A DNA stretch of 42,154 bases from Erysipelotrichaceae bacterium. GTDB taxonomy: Bacteria > Bacillota_I > Bacilli_A > Erysipelotrichales > Erysipelotrichaceae. This document shows, in pieces, positions 34,022 through 42,154 of the stretch. Made by a program: the position numbers and the translations under genes. The DNA lies in the NCBI GenBank assembly GCA_900759455.1, contig CAAEVI010000091.1, positions 1-42,154 on the forward strand. Reading direction: 5' to 3'. Position 1 is the stretch's first letter. Every line of letters starts with the position of its first letter. The notes below the pieces were generated by a model. The model did no database searches, was not told the origin of the DNA, and worked only from the letters and a program-made list of their open reading frames with translations.

Positions 34022-35380
34022 TTATTGTGCGCCGGCCGCTTCTTTCGGAAGCCATTTTGCCTTGCGGTAGTAAATGATGAAAATGATGGTGGAAGCCAGC
34101 CAGCTGATCGGCCAGCCCAATAAGACAACTTCGATATTATGGAAAATCGGTACCGATGTAAGGATCCATGTCATACGCAGACCGCACCAGCAGGAAATGA
34201 CGATGAGCATGGCGACAGCTGCACGGTTCGCGCCGCGGAGAACACCGCTGATGGTATGAGAGACAGCGAGCAGGAAATAACCCGGTACCAGCAGGCGAAG
34301 CATCGTGTGCCCGTAGGCAATGACATCTTCCTGGGTACTGAAGATCCCCAGGACAAAGTCACCGAAGACAAACAGCAGAAGGCTGATCAGCAGTGTCGTG
34401 ATCAGACTCAGTGTCAGACAGACCTTTGTTCCTTTCCGTACCCGGTCAAAACGACCTGCACCGATATTCTGACCGGTAAAGGTCGTGATTGCCATGGAAT
34501 AGCTCATGACCGGAAGAATGGCAAAGCCGTCTATTTTTGTATAGGCACCGCATCCGGCCATTGCGACGGAGCCGAATGCGTTGATGTTGCTTTGCACGAT
34601 GACATTGGAGAATGAAACGATGGCATTTTGAACGCCGCTGGGCAGTCCGACCCGGATGACCTGAGACAGAATGTGAGGATGAATCTTCAGCTTGCTGATC
34701 CGGAAATGATAATGTTCATTGCCTTTCATCATCAGCAGACAGACAAGCACTGCACTGAGACATTGTGAAATCAAGGTTGCCCAAGCGACCCCTGCGACCG
34801 CCATCTGAAAATAAACGACAAACAGCAGGTCCAGCAGGATATTGATTGCCGAAGAGAAGATAAGAAAATACAAAGGTGTTTTTGAATCTCCCAGCGCACG
34901 CAGCACGCCGCTTCCCATATTGTAAGTCATGACGCCGACAATGCCGTAAAAGTATACACGCAGATACAGGATCGAATCCGCCATGACATCCTGCGGGACA
35001 CCGACCCATTGAAGGATATACGGTGTCAGCCAGACACCGACAAAAGTCATGATGATACCGGCCAGGATGATGATGGCCATCGAGGTGTGGATCGAATCAG
35101 ATACGCCCTGACGGTCATGTGCGCCGAAATAACGCGAAATGACAACTCCTGCACCGATTGATAATCCCATGAAAAAACTGATCAGCATGTTAATGACAGG
35201 AGAACTGGAAGTAACGGCGGCAAGTGCCTGACTTCCTACAAATTTTCCGACAATGATGGAATCCACAGTATTGTAAAGCTGCTGAAAAATATTTCCGAGC
35301 ACCAGCGGAATAGAAAAAAATAACAACTGTTTCCAGATGTTCCCTTCACTCATTAGTCCTTTTACGGGCTGTTTGTTCAT
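34022..35380 (-). CDS. MATE-family efflux transporter
   Basis: This is a membrane antiporter for drugs or toxic metabolites, distinct from the one at 5737. The 452 residues include the characteristic IWKQLLFFSIPLVLGNIFQQ, YNTVDSIIVGKFVGSQALAA, GLSIGAGVVISRYFG and ITTFTGQNIGAGRFDR. About 12 helices are visible. The start is clear from AAAGGGGGAGGA upstream on the - strand. It is downstream of the degV gene on the same strand but separated by a terminator, so it may have its own promoter in the A-rich gap 35381-35461. Confidence 0.9.
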   Translation of the reverse strand: MNKQPVKGLMSEGNIWKQLLFFSIPLVLGNIFQQLYNTVDSIIVGKFVGSQALAAVTSSSPVINMLISFFMGLSIGAGVVISRYFGAHDRQGVSDSIHTSMAIIILAGIIMTFVGVWLTPYILQWVGVPQDVMADSILYLRVYFYGIVGVMTYNMGSGVLRALGDSKTPLYFLIFSSAINILLDLLFVVYFQMAVAGVAWATLISQCLSAVLVCLLMMKGNEHYHFRISKLKIHPHILSQVIRVGLPSGVQNAIVSFSNVIVQSNINAFGSVAMAGCGAYTKIDGFAILPVMSYSMAITTFTGQNIGAGRFDRVRKGTKVCLTLSLITTLLISLLLFVFGDFVLGIFSTQEDVIAYGHTMLRLLVPGYFLLAVSHTISGVLRGANRAAVAMLIVISCWCGLRMTWILTSVPIFHNIEVVLLGWPISWLASTIIFIIYYRKAKWLPKEAAGAQ

Positions 35381-35461
35381 TTTTATTCCTCCCCCTTTTT
35401 CCTATGAAGGACATTATACGCTTGTTTATGCGGGAAAAAAAGAAAAGTAAAAATAAAAAAG

Positions 35462-35488
35462 AAAAAGTTTCCGCATAGGAAACTTTTT
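35462..35488 (-). terminator. Terminator after the DegV gene
   Basis: AAAAAGTTTCC (35462-35472) pairs with GGAAACTTTTT (35478-35488). On the - strand it follows the degV stop and ends in a T run. It is nearly symmetric. Confidence 0.8.
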
Positions 35489-35491
35489 TCA

Positions 35492-36370
35492 TTATTTTCT
35501 GCTCATACGCTGATCTCCAAGGAAAAACAGCGCAATTGTATCCGGCCCGGTATGTGATCCGATGACCGGCCCGATATAATGAATCAGACAGCGGTCAATA
35601 CCGTATGCATCCTTTACCATTTCCGTCAGTTTTTTTGCGTCTTCTTCACAATCGGCGTGGCTGATCATAAAAATATCATTTTCATCTCTGTGGCTGCCCA
35701 TTTGGGACCCCATCAGGTCGACAAGGGCACGCAGGCCTTTTTTACGTCCGTGGCTTTTTCCGGTAGGGATCAGTTTGCCTTCATCATTCATTTGGATCAG
35801 CGGTTTGATCGAGAGCATGCTTCCGACCACGGCCGTTGATTTGGAAATACGGCCTCCGCGCATTAAGTGGAAAAGATCGTCAGCCAATACGACATGACAG
35901 ATATGGAGGCGGTTGTCCATGATCCACTGACGGACTTCTTCAAAGTCTGCCCCTTTTTCTTTCAGTTCAATAGCCTTATACAGCAATAGCCCCTGACCAA
36001 GCGAAGCACATAAAGTATCGATGACTTCAATTTTGTATCCTTCTTCCCGCAGCTGGGCTGCCGCTAAGGCACAGCTGTTGTAAGTCCCGCTCAGTCCGGA
36101 TGAAAAAGAAAGACAGAGCACGGCATCATATTGTTCCAGCTGTTTTAAAAAATGTTCTCTGGCATCTGCCGGTGTCAGCTGTGATGTGGTAGGAAGCGCA
36201 CCGTTTCGCATCTGCTGGTAAAACTCTTCGTTGCTCTGCATATGCCCTTCACGGTATACTTCATCTTTCATTACATAGCTTAGATACATGACGGGAATCT
36301 GGTGTTCTTCATAGAAAGACTGAGGAAGATCACCCATGTTATCGCTCATGATCACATAATTGTTCTTCAT
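35492..36370 (-). CDS. DegV family fatty acid-binding protein
   Basis: DegV (FakB) proteins bind a fatty acid so that a FakA kinase can phosphorylate it for phospholipid synthesis. The 292 residues show MKNNYVIMSDNMGDLPQSFY at the N-terminus. The fatty-acid-pocket motifs follow: PTTSQLTPADAREHF (with the conserved T-S-Q/T-P) and LCLSFSSGLSGTYNS. IDTLCASLGQGLLLYKA and the final HIGxxIGxHTGP-type block IGPVIGSHTGPDTIALFF complete the family picture. The start has AAGGAGGAGGGAAACAG upstream. No fakA is in the window. Confidence 0.93.
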   Translation of the reverse strand: MKNNYVIMSDNMGDLPQSFYEEHQIPVMYLSYVMKDEVYREGHMQSNEEFYQQMRNGALPTTSQLTPADAREHFLKQLEQYDAVLCLSFSSGLSGTYNSCALAAAQLREEGYKIEVIDTLCASLGQGLLLYKAIELKEKGADFEEVRQWIMDNRLHICHVVLADDLFHLMRGGRISKSTAVVGSMLSIKPLIQMNDEGKLIPTGKSHGRKKGLRALVDLMGSQMGSHRDENDIFMISHADCEEDAKKLTEMVKDAYGIDRCLIHYIGPVIGSHTGPDTIALFFLGDQRMSRK

Positions 36371-36516
36371 CTGTTTCCCTCCTCCTTATGATCTGTTCGC
36401 CACAGATCATTCTGATGGAATTATAATATGGTGCCTTTAAAAGTACAAGATACAGAAATGTCACAAATGTCTTGATGAAACAGGCATAAAAGAAGCAAAA
36501 ACGAAGAGCGTCTGAA

Positions 36517-36545
36517 TTCACAAAAAGTAGACAAGACCGTATAAT
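36517..36545 (+). promoter_or_regulatory. Promoter of the CoA-disulfide reductase gene
   Basis: TTCACA (36517-36522) and TATAAT (36540-36545) are exactly 17 bases apart, 52 bases before the start codon at 36598. Confidence 0.65.
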
Positions 36546-36597
36546 GAGGCTGAAAAACAACGGTTTTGAAAATCAGCAAAGGAGGACTGATGATTCA

Positions 36598-38298
36598 ATG
36601 AAAGTCATAGTTATAGGCGGTGTGGCCGGCGGTGCATCGGCGGCGGCAAGAGTACGAAGACTGGATGCCAAAGCCGAGGTCATCGTACTGGAAAAGGGCA
36701 GAGATGCGTCTTTTTCCAACTGCTGTCTGCCGTATCATCTGAGCCATACGATCGAGGAGAGTTCATCGCTGGTGATGATGACGCCGGAGAAATTTAAAAA
36801 GCAGCACGACATTGATGTGCGGGTCCGTCATGAAGCAGTGGAAATAAAAAGGGAAGAAAAGAAAGTCGTGATCCGGGATCTGCAGAATCAGAATACGTAC
36901 ACAGAAACATATGATAAGCTGATCCTGGCACCGGGGGCATCTCCGATCTTGCCTGCCGGCATCGGGGGAATTCATCGTTCTCATGTCCATGTGATCCGCA
37001 ATGTGGAAGATATCGAACGATTAAGGGCGGCGATTGATCGCAGGGACTGCACGGATATCGCTGTGATCGGCGGCGGTTTTATCGGCGTGGAAACAGCGGA
37101 AAATTTAAGCCTGGCAGGAAAACATGTCACCCTGGTGGAAGGTAGCGATCAGATCATGACGCCCTTTGATCATGACATCGTGCAGATCCTTCATAAAGAA
37201 CTGGACGATCACGACGTGGATGTGTTGCTTGACAGCATGCTGACTGCTGTTGAGGAGAAACATATCGTAGTAACGCAGCGAAAGGAGCAGCATCGTCTGA
37301 AAGCGGATGCCGTGGTCATGGCCATCGGTGTTGCTCCTCAGACAAAACTGGCGAAAGAAGCCGGGTTGAAGATCGGAGAAACCGGCGGGATCTGGGTGAA
37401 TCACAATTACCAGACGAGCGATCCCGATATTTATGCGGTCGGTGATGCCATTGAGGGCTACCATGCTTTGCTGCACAACCCGGCAAGGCTGGCACTGGCG
37501 GGACCGGCCCAGCGCCAGGCAAGAGCAGCGGCAGATCATATTTACGGTAGACAGCATCATGAACACGGATTTATCGGCTCCAGCTGTCTCCGCGTTTTTC
37601 AGCAGAATGCAGCCTGCACCGGGCTGAGCGTAAAAGCGGCCAAAGCGGCAGGATATAAGTGTGACAGCGTTCTTATCTTTCCGGGGGATAAAGTGTCCTT
37701 GATGCCGGAAGCGAATTATATGGCTTTCAAGCTTGTGTTTGAGGTTCCTACCGGCCGATTGCTGGGTGCACAGGCAGTCGGAAAAGGAGATGTGAACAAA
37801 CGGATCGATGTCATAGCGGCTATGATCACGATGCATGCCGGACTGGAAGATCTGAAGGAGCTGGAACTGTGTTATGCCCCGGCATATTCCACGGCCAAAG
37901 ACGTCGTGAACATGGCGGCACTGGTCGGTTTGAATATCCTTTATGGAAGTTATCGCCAGGTACAGGTGGAAGAAGTTCGTGCACTGGTGGAACAGGGGGC
38001 TTATATCATAGATGTGCGCGAAGAAAGCGAGTACGCAAAAGGACATCTTCGCAACGCACACAATATTCCGTTATCCCGGCTGAGGGAGCGGATGAATGAA
38101 ATCCCGCGGGACACAACGGTGTACCTGCACTGCCGTTCCTCACAACGGAGCTATTATGCTCTTTGTGCACTGCAGGGCAACGGCTTTGATAATGTGATCA
38201 ATATCAGCGGTTCCTTCCTCGGCATCAGCCTTTATGAATATTTCAATGATAAGAAGCTCAAAAGAGAACCGATCGTGACAGCCTATAACTTTGAGTGA
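36598..38298 (+). CDS. CoA-disulfide/persulfide reductase with rhodanese domain
   Basis: This is a flavoprotein of the CoADR-rhodanese (NADH persulfide reductase) type that reduces CoA disulfide, CoA persulfide or polysulfide with NAD(P)H. The 566 residues have the FAD site MKVIVIGGVAGGASAAARVR, the redox cysteine in SFSNCCLPYHL (Cys42 aligns with the catalytic Cys), the NAD site IAVIGGGFIGVETAENL and the FAD block DIYAVGDAIE. A C-terminal rhodanese domain (about 470-555) contains YIIDVREESEYAKGHL and the sulfur-carrying Cys in LHCRSSQRS. The start is ATG 36598 behind AAAGGAGGA. The extra Cys43 beside the active one is unusual but may be neutral. It probably serves sulfide or thiol stress defence. 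Confidence 0.92.
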   Translation: MKVIVIGGVAGGASAAARVRRLDAKAEVIVLEKGRDASFSNCCLPYHLSHTIEESSSLVMMTPEKFKKQHDIDVRVRHEAVEIKREEKKVVIRDLQNQNTYTETYDKLILAPGASPILPAGIGGIHRSHVHVIRNVEDIERLRAAIDRRDCTDIAVIGGGFIGVETAENLSLAGKHVTLVEGSDQIMTPFDHDIVQILHKELDDHDVDVLLDSMLTAVEEKHIVVTQRKEQHRLKADAVVMAIGVAPQTKLAKEAGLKIGETGGIWVNHNYQTSDPDIYAVGDAIEGYHALLHNPARLALAGPAQRQARAAADHIYGRQHHEHGFIGSSCLRVFQQNAACTGLSVKAAKAAGYKCDSVLIFPGDKVSLMPEANYMAFKLVFEVPTGRLLGAQAVGKGDVNKRIDVIAAMITMHAGLEDLKELELCYAPAYSTAKDVVNMAALVGLNILYGSYRQVQVEEVRALVEQGAYIIDVREESEYAKGHLRNAHNIPLSRLRERMNEIPRDTTVYLHCRSSQRSYYALCALQGNGFDNVINISGSFLGISLYEYFNDKKLKREPIVTAYNFE

Positions 38299-38336
38299 TG
38301 CAGCATTTCCACAGAAAAAGAAAATTTGAATAATGC

Positions 38337-38386
38337 AAAAAGCAGGCATTCGCTGTCTTTGAGACAGCAATAAGGCCTGCTTTATT
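38337..38386. terminator. Terminator between the CoADR gene and the HxlR remnant
   Basis: AAAAAGCAGGC (38337-38347) pairs with GCCTGCTTT (38375-38383). An inner GCTGTC/GACAGC hairpin sits between them. It can serve both converging genes. Confidence 0.75.
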
Positions 38387-38747
38387 TACATTGCGGATTG
38401 GTCAGTTCATAACGATCATCCATATTTTTTGCTCCCCATTCACACATCAGATCCAGGATCGGCACCAGCGTTTTCCCCTTGTCAGTGATGGAGTATTCCA
38501 CTTTTGGTGGGATCTCGGCATAGACTGTTCGCTTGATCAGACCGTCCTGCTCCAGTTCCCGCAGCTGAGTCGTCAGTGTTCGTTGCGAGATGCCGGACAA
38601 ATAACGCATCAGTTCATTGAAACGTTTCGTTCCTTATTTGATCAGATATTCAATGATCAGCGGTTTATATTTTCCGCCGATCATCTTCAGCGTGACTTCC
38701 ATTTCGCAGATTACTTTTACTTTTTCTGTATTTTGCTTGCCTACCAT
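38382..38747 (-). pseudogene. HxlR-family regulator interrupted by a stop codon
   Basis: The full frame read on the - strand from ATG 38747 gives MVGKQNTEKVKVICEMEVTL, then IGGKYKPLIIEYLIK, a TAA stop (38634-38636), and then GTKRFNELMRYLSGISQRTL and the rest of a typical HxlR winged helix. The whole would be about 121 residues, normal for the family. The Cys in VKVICEM is the usual N-terminal redox-sensing Cys. The stop replaces one residue in the loop before the recognition region, so the protein is cut at 37 residues; the remaining part could start at an internal ATG (38609) but lacks the first helices. The ribosome site before ATG 38747 is distant. It is divergent from an SDR gene that it would have controlled. 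Confidence 0.85.
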
Positions 38748-38815
38748 GTATCGTTCATCGTTTCCTTTCTCTTTTCTGTTTGGATCATAAGTGAAAATTA
38801 TTTCCCTATGAGCCG

Positions 38816-38909
38816 AAAAAGTGCGTACTTGTATGAAGCGAACCGCTCTTTATAATTAATTATAGAATCGAGCCGATTTAGTGTAAAGAAGGAAGAATGC
38901 GCACTTTTT
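38816..38909. promoter_or_regulatory. Divergent promoters with inverted operator pair
   Basis: The palindrome TATAATTAATTATA (38851-38864) carries a -10 box on each strand. For the + strand, TTGTAT (38829-38834) lies 16 bases upstream of TATAAT. For the - strand, TTTACA (complement of 38882-38887) lies 17 bases upstream of TATAAT. The sequence AAAAAGTGCG (38816-38825) recurs inverted as CGCACTTTTT (38900-38909), one copy outside each promoter. The left copy extends to the near-palindrome AAGTGCGTACTT. These look like paired operators for the HxlR regulator. Confidence 0.7.
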
Positions 38910-38936
38910 CCCAATGAACCAAAAGGAGAAATGAGT

Positions 38937-39656
38937 ATGAAAAAACTGGTTGTGATAACTGGCGCAAGTTCGGGAATCGGAAAAGAACTTGCCGCAACAT
39001 TTACGAAGCAGGGGCATCCCGTGCTGATGCTTGCGCGGAGAGGCGATGTAATGGAAAACTTTCATTTTCCAGGCAGCATCTGCCGTTCTGTTGATGTTAC
39101 CGATTTGAACGCAGTCCGACAGGCTGTCAGTGAAGCGGAGGCCGTTTATGGTAAAACCGATTTGCTGATCAATTGTGCGGGCCTCATGCTGCTGGGACAT
39201 GCTGATTCACAGCCGTATGAGGAATGGGAGAAAATGATCGATGTCAACATTAAAGGCGTTTTGACAGGAACGAAGGCTGTGTTACAAGATATGATCAGCA
39301 GAAAAGCAGGGACGATCATCAATATCAGCTCGATTGCAGGACGAAAGACATTTGATGAACATGCGGTATACTGTGCCTCTAAATATGCCGTTCATGCAAT
39401 TACAGAGAGCATGCGCAAGGAAGCGGCAGAACACAATGTGCGGATCTGCGTGATCGCACCGGGCGTCGTGGAAACGGCACTGTTGTCGCATACGACAAAT
39501 GAACAGATCAAAGAGGATTACGAACAGTGGAAAGAAAGCATTGATGGCGGCATGGATGTCTCCCGAATTGCGCAGTGTGTCCGTTTTATATATGAGATGC
39601 CGCAGGACGTGTGTGTCCGCGAGATTGTGGTCTCTAAGACAAAACAGCAGGATTGA
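38937..39656 (+). CDS. Short-chain dehydrogenase/reductase
   Basis: This is an NAD(P)-dependent oxidoreductase of the classical SDR family (239 residues). The cofactor site TGASSGIGKEL, the NCAGLML stretch (NNAG equivalent), the catalytic Ser in INISSIAG and YCASKYAVHAITESM (Tyr-x-x-x-Lys) are all present. ATG 38937 is chosen because the AAAAGGAG site is too close to ATG 38931. It is divergent from the broken HxlR gene, which suggests induction by aldehydes, quinones or other electrophiles; with the regulator lost it may be deregulated. The substrate is unknown. Confidence 0.9.
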   Translation: MKKLVVITGASSGIGKELAATFTKQGHPVLMLARRGDVMENFHFPGSICRSVDVTDLNAVRQAVSEAEAVYGKTDLLINCAGLMLLGHADSQPYEEWEKMIDVNIKGVLTGTKAVLQDMISRKAGTIINISSIAGRKTFDEHAVYCASKYAVHAITESMRKEAAEHNVRICVIAPGVVETALLSHTTNEQIKEDYEQWKESIDGGMDVSRIAQCVRFIYEMPQDVCVREIVVSKTKQQD

Positions 39657-39683
39657 AAATATTTTCATAAAATTTTATGAAAA

Positions 39684-39712
39684 AAGCAGTCAGGAATGGT
39701 TGACTTTTTTCA
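39684..39712 (+). terminator. Weak terminator after the SDR gene
   Basis: AGTCA (39689-39693) pairs with TGACT (39701-39705), with A and T runs on either side. The T arm also contains the -35 box of the next promoter, so it is a modest candidate. Confidence 0.45.
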
Positions 39713-39728
39713 TTGGAAGCAGTATCCT
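39700..39728 (+). promoter_or_regulatory. Promoter of the leu operon leader
   Basis: TTGACT (39700-39705) and TATCCT (39723-39728) are 17 bases apart. Transcription would start about 39735, at the beginning of the T-box leader. Confidence 0.65.
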
Positions 39729-39732
39729 TTAA

Positions 39733-40008
39733 TCAACGATAAAAAGCGTTGAACGGGATCTGAGACAATGTCCCTGCTGCAGAGAGCTGCCGGCTGGTGA
39801 AAGGCAGCGCAGAAAGTTGTTTCTACTCACCCGGGAGCTATGACTTGAACGCATGCTGCCAGTAAGTGTCATCGGGATTCTCGACCGTTATCAAAGAGAT
39901 CATATTCGATAGTGATATGAATGAGCGGGTGATATTGTTTCACCAAATGAAGTGGTACCGCGGGAGTAACAGCTTTCGTCTTCATAAAGAAGATGAAAGC
40001 TTTTTTTT
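39733..40008 (+). ncRNA. T-box riboswitch of the leucine operon
   Basis: The leader binds uncharged tRNA and lets transcription continue into leuA when the amino acid is short. The AGAGAG element (39781-39786) leads into the Stem I top hairpin GCTGCC...GGCAGC with the conserved GGCTGGTGAAA loop. The specifier region follows; CTT at 39844-39846, followed by GAAC, is the likely leucine codon, though I could not fold the base of Stem I to prove it. The T-box AAGTGGTACCGCGG (39950-39963) carries TGGT, which pairs with ACCA of a tRNA with discriminator A, as tRNA-Leu has. The terminator follows at 39972-40008. A small TCAACG/CGTTGA hairpin (39733-39752) precedes Stem I. Confidence 0.92.
39972..40008 (+). 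terminator. T-box controlled terminator
   Basis: GCTTTCGTCTTC (39972-39983) pairs with GAAGATGAAAGC (39989-40000) over an ATAAA loop, with one mismatch, and ends in eight T residues. Confidence 0.9.
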
Positions 40009-40050
40009 GTTCATGTCAGAGATGTCAGATCGATGAGGAGGAAAACGAAA

Positions 40051-41745
40051 ATGAAAGGATTTGAAAAATATTGCCGCCAGTATTTTATGCCGCCGGAGCC
40101 GTGCATGGAATGGACGAAAAAAGAGTATATCGAACAGGCACCGGTATGGTGCAGCGTAGATCTCCGGGATGGAAATCAGTCGCTGATCATTCCGATGAGC
40201 CTGGAGGAAAAACTGGAATTTTTCAAGCTTCTGGTAAAGATCGGGTTTAAAGAGATCGAGATCGGATTTCCGGCTGCCTCACAGACGGAATATGAATTTT
40301 GCCGCACGCTGATCGAAGAAAACCTGATTCCGGATGATGTGACGATCCAGGTATTGACACAGGCGCGTGAGCATATCATCAAACGAACTTTTGAAGCGGT
40401 CAAAGGGGCAAAACATGAAAATGTCGTTGTGCATCTGTATAATTCGACTTCCAAAGCACAGCGTGAGCAGGTGTTCCGCAAATCAAAAGAGGAAATCAAA
40501 CAGATTGCGGTGGAGGGCGCCAAGCTGTTAAAAGAACTCAGTGAACAGGACGGCGGCGGATACCGCTTTGAGTACTCACCGGAAAGCTTTACCGGCACAG
40601 AAGTGGAATATGCGCTGGATGTATGCAATGCAGTGCTGGATGTCTGGAAGCCGACGGCGGATCATAAAGTCATCATCAATCTGCCTGTGACCGTGGAAAT
40701 GAGCATGCCGCATGTATATGCCAGCCAGATCGAATACATGTGCAAATATATGAAGTATCGTGAAAATGTCGTGATTTCGCTGCATCCGCATAATGACCGC
40801 GGCTGCGGTGTCGCAGACAGCGAAATGGGCGTGTTGGCCGGTGCTGACCGGATCGAAGGCACTTTGTTTGGAAACGGCGAACGTACGGGAAATGTCGATA
40901 TCATCACGCTGGCCATGAACATGTATTCCATGGGAGTCGATCCAAAGCTTGATTTCAGCGACATGCCGCACATCGTGGATGTTTATGAGCGTGTCACACG
41001 CATGAAGGTCGGTTACCGTCAGCCTTATGCAGGGCAGCTGGTATTTGCGGCATTCAGCGGTTCACATCAGGATGCCATTGCCAAAGGGATGCATTATCGT
41101 GATGAGAAAGATCAAAATCACTGGACCGTTCCGTATCTGCCGATCGATCCAAGAGATGTGGGACGCGTCTATGAAACCGATGTGATCCGAATCAATTCCC
41201 AATCCGGAAAAGGCGGCGTCGCTTATATGCTGGAAGAATATTACGGTTATGAGCTACCGCTGGATATGCGTGAGGAAATCGGTTATTTCATGAAGGATGT
41301 CAGTGATGAACAGCATAAAGAACTGCTTCCAAATGAAGTGAAGGATCTGTTTGAAAAAGAATACCGCAATGTCAATACACCGTATGAGATGGAAGATTTC
41401 CACTTTGCCAGAGAAGGCGATGCGTTTATCTGTACGCTGCGTGTCGTGACAGACGGGGAAAGAAAAAATATCGTCGGCAGCGGAAACGGCCGGCTGGATG
41501 CGCTGAGCAATGCACTGCGCAGCAATACAAATGTTCAGTTCGATATCATGGATTACAAGGAACATTCATTGAGCAAAGGTTCCACGTCAAAGGCGGTTTC
41601 CTATGTGAAGATCAAGGACTGCCGCGGACTGGATCAATGGGGTGTCGGTATTCATGAAGACATCATCACATCCAGCGTCATGGCACTGTTTTCCGCACTG
41701 AACCGTGCACTGGCACAAAGAAGAGCTGAGGAAGGAAAGGGTTAA
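40051..41745 (+). CDS. leuA: 2-isopropylmalate synthase (long form)
   Basis: This enzyme condenses acetyl-CoA with 2-ketoisovalerate, the first committed step to leucine. The 564 residues belong to the long LeuA class found in many actinobacteria and some Firmicutes. Key marks are the metal/catalytic loop VDLRDGNQSLI, EIEIGFPAASQTEYEF, EYSPESFTGTE and the metal ligands in SLHPHNDRGCGVADSE. GNGERTGNVDIITLAMN follows, and a C-terminal leucine-sensing domain (about 440-560) completes the protein. ATG 40051 is nine bases after GAGGAGG; ATG 40033 has no site. It is controlled by the T-box leader and followed after four bases by leuC. Confidence 0.95.
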   Translation: MKGFEKYCRQYFMPPEPCMEWTKKEYIEQAPVWCSVDLRDGNQSLIIPMSLEEKLEFFKLLVKIGFKEIEIGFPAASQTEYEFCRTLIEENLIPDDVTIQVLTQAREHIIKRTFEAVKGAKHENVVVHLYNSTSKAQREQVFRKSKEEIKQIAVEGAKLLKELSEQDGGGYRFEYSPESFTGTEVEYALDVCNAVLDVWKPTADHKVIINLPVTVEMSMPHVYASQIEYMCKYMKYRENVVISLHPHNDRGCGVADSEMGVLAGADRIEGTLFGNGERTGNVDIITLAMNMYSMGVDPKLDFSDMPHIVDVYERVTRMKVGYRQPYAGQLVFAAFSGSHQDAIAKGMHYRDEKDQNHWTVPYLPIDPRDVGRVYETDVIRINSQSGKGGVAYMLEEYYGYELPLDMREEIGYFMKDVSDEQHKELLPNEVKDLFEKEYRNVNTPYEMEDFHFAREGDAFICTLRVVTDGERKNIVGSGNGRLDALSNALRSNTNVQFDIMDYKEHSLSKGSTSKAVSYVKIKDCRGLDQWGVGIHEDIITSSVMALFSALNRALAQRRAEEGKG

Positions 41746-41749
41746 GAAC

Positions 41750-42154
41750 ATGGGAATGACAATGACACAGAAAATTCTGGCTGCACATGCCAATCTGGAT
41801 CATGTGGAGGCAGGACAGCTGATTGAAGCAAAATTAGATATGGTCTTAGGCAATGACATCACATCGCCGGTTGCCATCAAAGAGTTTGAAAAAAACGGTT
41901 TCAAGCAGGTCTTTGATCCGGGACGGGTTGCCATGGTCATGGATCACTTCGCGCCAAACAAGGATATCAAGGCCGCTCAGCAGTGCAAGACATGCCGCAG
42001 CTTTGCGTATGCGCATGATATCAAACATTTCTATGATGTCGGTGAAATGGGGATCGAACATGCGCTGCTGCCGGAAAAAGGGATCGTGGCACCGGGTGAA
42101 TGCATCATCGGAGCGGATTCGCATACATGTACGTACGGTGCGCTGGGGGCGTTC
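41750..42154 (+). CDS. leuC: 3-isopropylmalate dehydratase large subunit, partial at the right edge
   Basis: LeuC with LeuD isomerises 2- to 3-isopropylmalate using a [4Fe-4S] cluster. Only the first 135 residues are in the window. Visible are MTQKILAAHANLDHVEAGQL, VLGNDITSPVAI and MDHFAPNKDIKAAQQCKTCR. GECIIGADSHTCTYGALGAF, the conserved block of the aconitase superfamily, follows. The cluster-binding cysteines would lie beyond the edge. ATG 41750 follows GGAAAGGGTTAAGAAC, four bases after leuA; ATG 41756 and 41762 are alternatives. The frame stays open to the last base. Confidence 0.93.
   Translation, partial: MGMTMTQKILAAHANLDHVEAGQLIEAKLDMVLGNDITSPVAIKEFEKNGFKQVFDPGRVAMVMDHFAPNKDIKAAQQCKTCRSFAYAHDIKHFYDVGEMGIEHALLPEKGIVAPGECIIGADSHTCTYGALGAF

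Overview
The window reads as a chromosomal segment of a low-to-middle GC Gram-positive bacterium (Firmicutes; an Erysipelotrichia-like gut lineage is my best but weak guess). The reasons are strong AGGAGG-type ribosome binding sites, a lipoprotein phosphate-binding protein, glycerol-teichoic-acid genes (tagD, tagG, tagH and CDP-glycerol glycerophosphotransferases), a Dlt-like operon, a leucine T-box and the MEP-pathway gene ispD. I see no phage, insertion sequence, tRNA, rRNA or CRISPR array. Most genes are on the + strand; 31.2-38.7 kb carries a set of - strand genes.

Layout. 0-5.6 kb: a phosphate-uptake operon pstS-pstC-pstA-pstB-phoU plus a second, degenerate PhoU, behind a possible PhoP-box array. 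PstS is a circular permutation of the usual protein. 5.7-9.6 kb: housekeeping or accessory genes (MATE efflux, iron alcohol dehydrogenase, ychF GTPase). 9.7-19.9 kb: a cell-surface polymer cluster with an AT-rich acyltransferase, the TagGH exporter, TagD, a very large protein with two glycerophosphotransferase domains, a second acyltransferase and two more glycerophosphotransferases. 19.9-21.8 kb: a fluoride-type riboswitch with its terminator, followed by a NifU-like Fe-S scaffold gene broken by frameshifts and an intact GGGtGRT gene.

21.9-27.7 kb: a Dlt-like operon in the order dltB-dltD-dltA-decarboxylase-dltC. A complete fold-III PLP decarboxylase sits between the amino-acid-activating enzyme and its carrier protein, and the activating enzyme lacks the cysteine typical of D-alanine-specific DltA. 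Together these suggest that a carrier-bound or free amino acid is decarboxylated and that something other than D-alanine is placed on the wall polymer. This is the strongest candidate for an undescribed system here; the fluoride-switched GGGtGRT pair is the second.

27.8-31.1 kb: glycogen phosphorylase and ispD. 31.2-36.4 kb: a LysR regulator divergent from a DUF3737 beta-helix protein, then a HAD phosphatase, a second MATE pump and a DegV protein, all three on the - strand. 36.6-39.7 kb: a CoA-disulfide reductase/rhodanese, then an HxlR regulator broken by a stop codon and divergent from a short-chain dehydrogenase. 39.7-42.15 kb: a T-box leader, leuA and the start of leuC, which runs off the window.
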